The notes under the pieces were generated by a model, which made no database searches, was not told the origin of the DNA, and worked only from the letters and a program-made list of their open reading frames with translations. A stretch of 64,000 bases of DNA, from positions 1 through 64,000 of the forward strand of contig MU401656.1 in the NCBI GenBank assembly GCA_022579005.1. Reading direction: 5' to 3'. This stretch comes from Poronia punctata (taxonomy: Eukaryota; Ascomycota; Sordariomycetes; Xylariales; Xylariaceae). Positions 53,661 to 64,000 of the stretch are shown piece after piece. A program made the position numbers and the translations under genes. The stretch's first letter is position 1. Every line of letters starts with the position of its first letter.

Positions 53661-56600
53661 GCTTTGTTATTTTAAACAGTTTACTTTTTAAAGTAAACTA
53701 TACTAACTTTGCTTATAAGTTATTATTTAAATTGCTTTTAAATCTTATATATACTTAGTTAAAATAGCGCTTTAATACTTTGCTTTTAATAAAATATAAT
53801 TAAGTTTTTAGCTAACTTAAGTATATATATGCAAATATTTACAATTATAATATATTATTTTTTTTTATACTTAATTTAAGTTTATTTTGCTAATATAATA
53901 TTTAAATATAAACAATGCTAACTATAAACATAATAGCGCTTTTTTTAAAAAAGTTATTAAGTATTTTAAAAATACGTATAAGCTTAATACTACTATATTT
54001 TTTATTATAAATAATTTTTCTAAGCAAAAGGCTACTTAAAAAAAAGCAATATATAAATATTTAAATTATTTTAAGTACTTTTATACGTTTTTTATAAGCG
54101 TGCTATTAAAACTTTTATTATTTAATACTACGTTTAAAATATATTAAGCTAAATTAAATAATTTATTTATTACTTAGTACTACAATATTAATAATTATAT
54201 TATATAGTTATGTTTACTTTAAGCTTTTTTTAACTTTTTATTTTTTTTATTATACTTGCTACTATTTTCTACTTTTATTATATAAAACTTTTATTATACT
54301 TTTAAAAGCAAGGTACTTTATAAAATAAGCAATATATTATTTAAAACTTTTAGTTATTTTAAAAGTAATATAGTTTACTTTATATTTTTAAACACGCTAG
54401 CATTAAAACTATATTAAATACTATATTTTATATTAAAACGCTAAAAATAATTTATTAACAATTATATTTTGCTAGCGCTTAGGTTTTATATATGCTTTAC
54501 CTTTGTTTTTAACTACTTTACTAATTTTATATAAGCTTAAGCTAAGTTAAAAGCGTTTTATAATAATAATAACTTTACTTAAATGTATAACTATACTTAC
54601 TTATAATATAATATTGCTATAACTAAAACTGCAACTTTTTAAGTTACGCTTATATATAATTATAATAATTATTTTTTTAGTTTTTTTTTTAATTTAATTT
54701 TTTTACTTTAAAAGTACAATATTAAAAATATTACTATAAGCTTAACTAGTAAAGGCATACTAAAAAATTTTTATAAAACTTTTTTTAAAGCTGCTAACTT
54801 TATATATTTAAACCTAAGCTTTACTTAAGTAAATATTAGATTTTATAACGTTTTAAATATTAAATAGCTACTACTTAATACTTTTAAGTTACTTATACTA
54901 GTTTATAAAGCTAAATACATTTTTATAATAGCTTTAAATTTTAATAGCGCGTTTTAAAGCTTTACTTTATAGTAATATATATAATATATGCTTAAACAAA
55001 TTATATTAATTAAACTAATTTAACAATATAGTAAAATGCAATAATTATAGCTAATACTATACTAGCTTAAAGTATATAATATTTATAAGCAATATTTATA
55101 AATATTAAATAAACATTATTACTTTTTTTACTATATAAAATTTAATAATCTTTATTTTAAGTAGTTGCTTTATAATAAGCACTATAAAGCAAAAGCTAGT
55201 ACTAATATATATAGCAAGCTACTTTTTAACTTAAAAGCTATAATTTAAAATTTTTAATTATATAAAGCTTAATTATATAATATATTAGCAAACTTTTTAA
55301 GCGCTAACTATAAAACTTAATAAAAATGTTATATTTTATAATCTTACTTTATATTTTTTATTAATATTAGCAAAGCGCTTTTTAATATTACTACGCGCCT
55401 TTTATTGCTTAACAATAGCTTAACTAAGCATAATTTATTTTAGCTTATTTTAATTAAAGCTTTTAATAATTTTATTTTAGTTTTAGCTATATACTTTATT
55501 AAGCTTATTAAAAAGCTTACTATTTTTGCTTAAAACAACCTAGCTAATTTAAATATTAGCTTTACTAACTATAATAAAATAAGCGCTAACCTATATACTA
55601 ATTATATTTTGCTTACCTTTTTTTAGCTAATATATATAAAGGCTATACTATTTTAGTACTTTTAGCTTTAGCTTAAAAAGTAGTAACCCTGCTTAGCAAG
55701 CAAAACTTATTATTAATACTTATATAGCTTAAGTATAAAAAATATTATAAGTTACTTTAGTATGCTTTAGTTACTATAAAAAATAATGTTTATTTTTACT
55801 ACTACTATTATATTTGCTATTTATAAACTACTTTGCTTATTTTTTTATTATTTGCTTAAAACCTTTTATTATAGCAATTTTAATTTAAAAAATGCTTTTA
55901 GTTAAATAAAAGCCTAATTAATTCTTTAAACTATAGTAAGCAACACTATTATATAAATTTATATATATTAAAAATTAAATAATTATACTAAAGCATTATA
56001 GCTTAAATCTAAGCTATTTTACTTATACTTATAGTTAATTACGCAAAAATATAATTATAAGTTTTTAAAAGCTTATAAGTTTTTTTTAAAAAAGCTTAAC
56101 AGCGTTACTTTTGCTATAATTAATACTATACTATATAAAAAACAGCTTAATAATGCTACTAGCTATATATAAGTTATTACTTTATTTAAGCTTATAAAAG
56201 TATATATTAAGCTATTTAAAGCTATAAGCCTTAAAAGGCCTGCTTTATATAAAGAACTTTAAAAAATAAAGCTTTTTATAATCCTTTATATAGCTATTAC
56301 TAAAGTATATTAAAGCTATAAAAAGTATAACAAAGCTAATATTATAAAAAGCGCTTGCACTTAAGCATTATATATAAATATAATGCTAAGTAGTATAAAT
56401 AATACTATATTATAAATAATAAAAAATTTTGTATATTATTATTATAAAATAAATAAATAGTAGCAAAAAAAATTTATATATAATAAAAACGCCCTTAGTT
56501 TTACTTTACTAACTTTAAATAACTAGCAAACATATGCTTAAGTATATGTAAGCGTATATATTTATATTATACTAAACTATAAAAAAGTTAAGTTTTTCTA

Positions 56601-57690
56601 TATTTAAATATAAAAGTAATAAAAACTAAAATTAAGTTTTTTTAACTTTAAATATTATATACTAAGACTATTTAGTACTTATATACTAAAAAAGCATATA
56701 TTTAACATAGCAATAGCTATAGCAGTATATTTAGTAATAATAAAATTGCTATAATAAATAAAATAAGCATATAAGCAAAAGTATTTAAAGCTTTTATATT
56801 ATAGTTTTAAAAATTTTATTAATTTAGCAAAATTTTTTAAAAATCTTAAAATAACTATAAGCTAATAAGTTAACTACTATATTTTTTTATTTAAGCAACC
56901 TAAGTTAAGGCTAACTCCTTAGTTAACTAACATTTTACTAAAAGCAAAACGTACATTTTACGTATACAAAAACAACGCAAAAAAACTATTTTAGCTTATT
57001 AAGTTATTATTTTATAACAATATACTTAGTATTACTATAGTTAATAATAACTAAGTAGACTTTATTATATTGTTTATAATAAAAAAATATATAAATTTAT
57101 ATATAGTAAAAGAAAAAAAAGCAATATGTTTTTAATTAAAACTATAAAAAACAAAAATTATATAAAATAAAAGTAATAAATAAGATTTATTATTAAATAA
57201 TTTTATAAAAGCCTTTAAAATAAATATAGCTAATAGGTTAAGTGCTAAAAACGCCTATAATTAAAATAATGCTAAATTATAAGGTTTTAATAACATTTTA
57301 GCTATATTAATATATATACTTAATAAACAAGATAAAAAGAAATAGGCAAGACATATAAGCAAAAAAAAAGCATTAAAAACTAAATATTTTTATAAGTAAG
57401 TATATAGCTATAAGTTAGTATATATACTAGTAGCCTAAGTATATTTATAGTTTAGTTTTATTTAAAAACTAAATATTTATATATACGTTTTTTAAACTAT
57501 TATAACTTTTTAACTAACTATTTTTACTATATTTTTTTTTTTAAACTTATATTAAAACCTTATTATATAACTATAAAAATATTTAGTTTTTTATTCTTAT
57601 TTTTAAAAAAATAACATAGCATTTTTTTAAACTAATAATGCAAGCAAGGCATTAGCAGACCTATAAAAAACAAAAAACATATTATTAAAT

Positions 57691-57774
57691 GCTAAGCTAG
57701 CTAACGCGCTAAAAGCTAAGCTAGCTAACGCGCTAAAAGCTAAGCTAAAAAACGCGCTAAAAGCTAAGCTAAAC
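57691..57774. repeat. Short 24-bp tandem repeat, about four copies
   Basis: GCTAAG recurs at 57691, 57715, 57739 and 57763. The unit is GCTAAGCTAGCTAACGCGCT plus AAAA, itself rich in palindromes, and is an unusually CG-containing island (ACGCGC) in the AT block. Confidence 0.85.
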
Positions 57775-58098
57775 AAAAAGCTTTTTTTTCTAGGTTAAAA
57801 TATATAAAAAGTAATTAAAAAGCACTAAATAAATTAGCTTAATTAGTATTTTAAACAAAATGCTGTTTTTAAAGCAACAGCTTTACTTTTTTATATTATA
57901 GCGTTATAAAACGCTATAACTATTAAAAATATAAAGCAGTTTATAAAAAACTTGCTAATTTATAATATATAAACTTTTTACATAAGGAAGCATGCTTAAA
58001 AAGCTATTTTTATAACCTTTTTTATGTATTTTGCCTACTAAAATAAGTTCTACTTCTTTATTAACATATATAGTATATTTTTTTTTATAAAAGCTTAT

Positions 58099-58140
58099 AA
58101 AAAACTAAATATTTATAACTTTATATATTTAGTTTTTTAT
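58099..58140. repeat. Hairpin copy 2
   Basis: The arms AAAAAACTAAATATTTAT and ATATTTAGTTTTTTAT surround an 8-nt loop. Confidence 0.8.
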
Positions 58141-59486
58141 TTACTTTTTTACTTACTTTATTAACTATTTTATAGCATTAAATGTGCTTTATAACTATTA
58201 CCTCTTTTGCTTATAACTAGCTTAAAAAAAAAACTTAAACTTTGCTACCTTTATAAAAATTGTATATATAATAAAAAAAATTGCTATTGCTGCTAACTTA
58301 ACCTTATAAACAATAATTAATAAATTAAAAACTTAACTTAAAAATAATAAATTACTAAGCAATATTATATATTTAAATATAGTAGCTACTTTATATATTT
58401 TTTAATATAAAATACTTATAATAAAAGGCAAAGAAAAAGAAAATAAAAACTTAAATTTAACTAATACTTACTTACTAGGCATTAAAACACTTATAATAGT
58501 ATAAAAACTTATTAATACTTTTTTTATATATTTTAAAATATATAAAAATAATACTTATTATATATTTTAAAGTATAGCTAGTAAAAACTAAGCTAAAGCT
58601 ATTAGCTTTATTAAGTTTTAATAATATTATAAAATATTGCAGTTTAATAGCAACTATAATAATTAAAAATAGTTAGCTTTATATTTAAAAGCTTTTATAG
58701 TATTTTTTGCTAAAAATGCAAGCTTATTTAATATAAACAAGTTTATACTAATAAAATTTAAAGTAATAAAAATAAAAGGCAAAACTTTAAATAACTTTAT
58801 TAATAATATTATTAGTGTAACTAAAATAGCAAATACTAACTTTTTTTAGTATGCTTTTTATATTAAAGCAATAGCATATAAGCTTTTTAATATTAACAAA
58901 AAAATTGCTAATATAACTAATTATAAAAAAGAAATAAAGCTACAGTTTATAAAAAACTTACTTATATAAACGCTTATAATTATAGCGCTTTATAAAAGCG
59001 TTAATACGCTGCTTTATATAAATAAAGCTAACTTATAGTTTGTTTATAATTAAACTAAAGTATAAGTTAAATATTTTAAACGTAATTATATTTTACTACT
59101 TTTAAAAAAAATTAGTAGTACTATAGCAGTTAATATAGTTGTTTGTTTAAAAAACGTTGCTTTAGTTTTTACTTTAAATAAAATGTTTTTAAAACCTAGT
59201 TTAAAAAGCAAAAACGCTAACCTTAGTAATTTAAAAACAAAAAACTAAATAATAATATATAAAAATCTTTTTATAATAAAAAGCAAAGTAAAAAAAAAAG
59301 CAAAAAATAAAAAAAAAAATATAACTTTATTACTTAGTAAACTAGTAACAGCTTAACTAAGCAATACTTAACTTTAAAAAAAGTTGCTAAGCAACTTAAA
59401 CTTTTATAAAACAATATAAAAACTAGCTTTTAAACTAAAGCAACTTACTACCTTTATTAAATTATTAATACGTTTTATTACTTTAC

Positions 59487-59526
59487 TAAAAACTAAATAT
59501 TTATATTTTTTAAATATTTAGTTTTA
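59487..59526. repeat. Hairpin copy 3
   Basis: Same arms as the other copies (AAAAACTAAATATTTAT, ATATTTAGTTTTATAT); the loop is different. Confidence 0.78.
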
Positions 59527-61656
59527 TATATATTTTTTTTTAGCTTTATACTAACTTTTTTTATATAAACTAAATATTATATTTACTTTAAGTAAAATTA
59601 CTATTTTTTTTAAATTTGCTTTTATTATAAATAAATATAAAATAAGTAAAATAATTATATATAATAGTGTTACTATATACTTTTACGCTATAATATATAA
59701 AAATATACTTTTTAAAAACTAAGTATTTAAGCTAACACTTATTTTTATTTTATTTTTTATTATTATATAAACTTTTAATGCTTTATATATATTTTTTTTT
59801 AATATATTAAACATATATTTAGTATATAAAAATAACTAAATTAAACTAAAAAGTACTAAGAAAATAAAAGTACTTAATAAAAAAGCGTTAAACGCTTTAA
59901 TAAGCAGCCTAAAATTTAATAATTTAGCAGTAAGTATTACTTTATACTAACTTAAAAAACCCTTTATAACTTATATTTAATAAATATTTGCTTTTATATT
60001 ATATTTAAATATATTAATACTTTTTAAACTAGCAAAGTTGTAATTATATTTTTTTTTATTACCTTTTATAGCAAACATAGCTTAAAAACTACTAAGGCAT
60101 ATAAATAGCTTACTATAAAAAAGCAAAATATTTATAGCTTTTTTAACTTTAACAACTATATATAAGCTTAAAACTTAAAGCTATTTATATTATTTAAGTT
60201 TATTATAATAAATTTTAAATAAAAATTTAGTTTGCTTATAGTTAACAAAGCTTATACTTATAAAAACTTATTAAATATAACATATAAACTTGTTTATATA
60301 ATTTATAAAAACGCTACCTTATTAAGCTTTATTACGCTTTTAATAAACTATTTTTAAAATATGCTTAGCTATTTAAAAATTAAGTTTGCAAACTTACTAA
60401 ACTTATTACTTTTTTTAAAAAACTTTAATAGCTTTTATTTATACTAAAAAACGCTTTTTTTTAACTTATTTATATATTTTAGCTATTTGCTTTATTTTAA
60501 TGTAGCTAGGATAAAATAAAACCTTAACCTAATTAGTTAGCTATTGCTTGTTAATTTTAACAACTTGCAAATTACACTTAGCATAAAAGTTTTTACTAAA
60601 GCTTATAATAATAACTACTTTTAGTAAACTTTATTACTTACTTTTTTTTTATATATAGTAAAGCAATATTAGTAGTTTTTTAACCTTTATAAATAAATAA
60701 TTAGCTAGATTTATTAACAAGTTTTCCTTTATTATAATATAAGCACTAAAGTAATAACTTTAATAAATAAAAAAGTTATATTTAAAAATAACATATTTAA
60801 AGCTTAGTTTATAACTATTTATTTTTTATTAAATAAAAAAGGTTAGCATAAGTATATATTTTAGTTTAATAACTATATAAATAAGTTATTTGCTATATTT
60901 TTAACTAAATTAACATTTAACGTTGTTAAAGTATAGTAAAATAAAATATATATTAATTAGCACTAGTATAATAAACATAAAAAACTTTTAACTTTTAACT
61001 TTAGTATTTAGTACAAACTAAATATTATTATATTAAACTTAAACAATGTTAAAATCTTTTGCTTAAATAATAACTTTAAAAAAAATTTAAAAATAAATAG
61101 TAGCAAAATAATAATATATTTAGTTAGCTAAAATAAAAACAATACAAAAGATTATAGTAATTTAAATAGTAAGCTAAATAATAAGCTAAATAGTAAGCCG
61201 GGTAACAATTTGCTTACTTTAATAAAGTTAAAAACTAAAAAACTTGCTAATAAAAATAGCAACTTTAAGCTAGTTATTTTTATTATAAAAAAAGCTATTG
61301 TAATAAAAGTAAACAAGGTCTAAAAACTAATTATAAAAATAAAAAATAGCAAAGTATAATTTATTTTTTATACTACTAATATAAATAACTAAGCAGTATT
61401 GCTTATTAACTAAATTAGCTAGTTCTAGTTTATTATTAAGCATAGCTTACTACTTATATATTTTATAATATAAGTGCTTAACTATATTAATAAGCTATAT
61501 AACTTTAAACATTTTTATTTTCTTAACTATATAGTTATTATAATAAAGTTACTTTAAACATAGTAATAAGTATATTTATTAATTTTAATTTTTTTTCTTT
61601 AAGCGCAGTTTTACTTAACCTAAACCTAATGTTGTTAATAATAATATTTGCTTTAT

Positions 61657-61697
61657 AAAAAACTAAATATTTATAGCTAAAATATTTAGTTTTTTAT
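61657..61697. repeat. Hairpin copy 4
   Basis: The arms AAAAAACTAAATATTTAT and ATATTTAGTTTTTTAT surround a 7-nt loop. Confidence 0.8.
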
Positions 61698-63043
61698 TAC
61701 TTTTAGCCTTTATTATTTCCTTTTTTATAATTACTTTGTTTGCTAATATTTATATAAAAAGATTTATATTTTATTTTATTTTTTTAATATAAAGGTTAGC
61801 ACTATTATCTTTTATTATTTAAATAAAAAGCGTTTTAAAGTTATTAAAAATTTTAATAATCTTACTAATAGCATACAAGTTTTAGTTTATAATACTTATA
61901 TAGCTAAAGTAAGCATTAATTTTTATAACTATTGCTATTATAAATTTATTATTGTTTTAAAATAAAGTATAAACATATTAAACTAGGTTTTAAGTTGTTT
62001 AGTTTATATTAGTTAAAAGCACTTTATTAAATAGGAAATATTTATAGTTATAAAAACTATATATAAGCACTATAAAGCAATTATATAAGCTAAGTTTTTT
62101 TAATAACTAGCTACTAAAGGTATTATTAACTTAAATATTAATAATGCGCTAAAGATTATTATTTATTATAAGTTAATCTGCTTTTTTTATAACTAGCCTT
62201 ATAGCTAGTTTTTTTTTAAAATTGTAAATTATGCTAATAATAGCATTTTTTTTAAGTTTTTTAGCTAAGTTAGCAAAAAAATATTAAAAATTGCTTACTT
62301 TGCGCTAGTATATTTTAAAAATATTAATAAACTTTATAAGTATACTAATATAAACTATATTGCTTATACTATTATATAAGCTAAAATAAAAAAGCTTAAC
62401 TTTAACTTTAATATTATAACGCTTATAAAAATACAAAAATATAGCAATTTAAAGCACTTTAAAATTAAAGCTATTAAAAACAACTTGCTAGCTAAAGTAT
62501 ACTTTGCTCTTAGTATTGCTATAAAAAAAGAAAATAATAATATTTTTACTTATAAAAATAAATACAATTGTGCTATAAAACAAAAAAAAAAGTTTAAAAA
62601 GCAGCTATTTAAAAAAAAGGCAGCAAAAATAAAAAAGTAAAAAGTTTAAAAAAAACAGTTAAAGTTAGCATAAGCTAAAAAAACTAAATAATTTATTAGT
62701 TTAGCAAAAAAATAAAAACGTAGTTTGCTAACTACTTTATAATTTGTTTTTAAAAAAAAGCTAAAAGTTAATAAGTAAGTAAATAGCAACTATTTAAGTT
62801 TAAAGGCAATTTTTAAAAAGTAGTATTAAATTACTAACATATTTATATAAATATTATTTTATAGCTTTAAGTTTAATAAAATGCTTACTACTATAGCTAT
62901 TTTTTTATAGTTTAATTAACTACTATTTATACTATAACTATATAAAATATATATATTATATTTATATTTGCTTATTATTATTAGTTTATATTATAGCTTA
63001 ATATTTTTTTTTTAATTATTTTTAGTAGCTATTTAAATACTAT

Positions 63044-63085
63044 AAAAAACTAAATATTTATTGCTTAAAATATTTAGTTTTTTAT
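63044..63085. repeat. Hairpin copy 5
   Basis: The arms AAAAAACTAAATATTTAT and ATATTTAGTTTTTTAT surround an 8-nt loop. Confidence 0.8.
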
Positions 63086-64000
63086 AACTTTATAATTTTA
63101 TACCTTTTTTATATATTTATTAAAAAGTAAAAAATTATGTTATTATATTATAAACCTAAAAAATAATATGTTTTATATTTACTTTATACCTACTAGCTTA
63201 TTTATTTACCTTTTTTAATATATATATTACTTTTTTATTTATTTTTTTATACTTATTAACACAATACTATATAACTATAACTATTAATTTTAAATATTAT
63301 ACTAACGCTTTTAAAAACCTATATTTTTAAGTACTTATAATTTTTTTACTATATTTAATAAACTTTTAACGCTAATACCTTTATAAAAACTATTGCATTA
63401 TTACTTTATATTTTAACTATATTTACTACTACGTTTTTAATATAAATAATAGCTTGTTTTCTAGCTATAAGTATTTTTTATAATAATAGCAAAAGCTATT
63501 GTTTATTTTTTTATATACTGCTAACTATATTACTATTTTTAGTTATAAGTACTATATACCTTGCAATATTTAGTCTACTAGCAGTTAGTTAGTAAAAAGC
63601 AAAATAATAATAGTAGTAAAAATTAAAGCAAGTATAAGGTTTTTTTATTTATTTATAGTTAACTATATATATATTAGTTAATAAGTACTTAAAAAAATAA
63701 TTAATATATATATTTACATTTAATATAAACGTTAAAGCGTTTACTATTAAAAAATATTACTATTTTATATGCTATGCTTTTTAAGTAAGTAATAAGTATA
63801 CTATATTAAAATTAAATATTATATAAGTAGTTCTAGTTTATATATTGCTTACTACTATAAAAGTTTTTAAGTTAATTAGAAAATAAATATTAAAACAAGG
63901 TATAAAAAAATGCTTTTTTAATAAAAGCGTTACTATAATATATAAAAAACATATAAACTATGCTTAACTTAAATAAACTGCTTATTTAATACTTAATATA

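Larger units (their letters stand above)
45881..64000. repeat. 18-kb AT-saturated, RIP-like repeat block without genes
   Basis: Almost no C or G remains over long stretches, with dense stop codons in all frames. There are no complete LTR pairs or recognisable ghost proteins that I can name with confidence. It holds several tandem arrays (listed separately) and a recurring hairpin. It is best read as nested transposon relics destroyed by RIP, similar to AT-isochore blocks of other Pezizomycotina. Confidence 0.8.

Noticed and set aside
61700..62700. Pogo/Fot1-type transposase relic
   Set aside because: A Lys-rich C-terminal-like stretch near 62400-62650 is suggestive, but no catalytic motif or fitting inverted termini could be placed.

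Overview
The window is nuclear DNA of a filamentous ascomycete (Pezizomycotina-type; genus not determinable from sequence alone). The signs are short GT-AG introns of about 50-110 nt with CTAAC/CTGAC-like branch sites, a collapsed hybrid polyketide synthase-nonribosomal peptide synthetase (PKS-NRPS), a CFEM/SAT4-type membrane receptor, secreted GMC oxidoreductases, and long AT-rich blocks that look like repeats destroyed by repeat-induced point mutation (RIP). The base composition is bipartite: balanced-GC gene islands at about 1-22.4 kb, 30.0-36.7 kb and 44.05-45.9 kb, and AT-rich blocks at 22.5-29.96, 36.7-44.05 and 45.9-64.0 kb.

Region 1 (0.5-21.1 kb) is the relic of a secondary-metabolite gene cluster. 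A PKS-NRPS of order KS-AT-DH-MT-KR-ACP-C-A-T-R (556-12248) is readable over its whole length and keeps four introns, but carries about eight in-frame stops, about six frameshifts and one small deletion. It has no enoylreductase domain. The matching trans-acting enoylreductase lies at 15747-16417, also broken (large internal deletion plus frameshifts). An MFS exporter (12238-13161, minus) is 5'-truncated with a nonsense codon. By contrast an EthD-like protein (13636-14211), a small four-helix membrane protein (14653-15232, minus), a CFEM/SAT4 receptor-like protein (17338-18798, 5' end unresolved) and an alpha/beta hydrolase of the type linked to PKS-NRPS clusters (19850-21139, minus) are all open. 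An R domain with intact Tyr/Lys, a trans-ER and this hydrolase together recall aldehyde-releasing clusters such as the cytochalasan/pyrrolidinone type; the product class is inference.

Region 2 holds two complete RIP-mutated LTR retrotransposons. Element 1 (22458-29959, 7502 bp) has 160-bp LTRs, a perfect 5-bp target duplication TAACC, and ghost RT-RNase H, integrase and chromodomain in Ty3/gypsy chromovirus order. A solo LTR of the same family (19565-19724, minus, 160 bp, TG...CA) sits in the cluster and is hardly mutated. Element 2 (36695-44053, 7359 bp) has 249-bp LTRs, target duplication GTCTT, unusual AG...CT ends and a run of palindromes in its 5' leader. A 452-bp MITE-like element with 17-bp inverted repeats lies at 18945-19396.

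Between the elements are two GMC oxidoreductases (30051-32012, single exon; 34254-36399, four exons) and an NAD-dependent beta-hydroxyacid dehydrogenase with a 23-nt microexon (44287-45466). From about 45.9 kb to the end I see no gene, only AT-rich repeat debris with several tandem arrays (periods 148, 141, about 84, 79, 39, 66 and 24 bp) and a dispersed near-identical hairpin.
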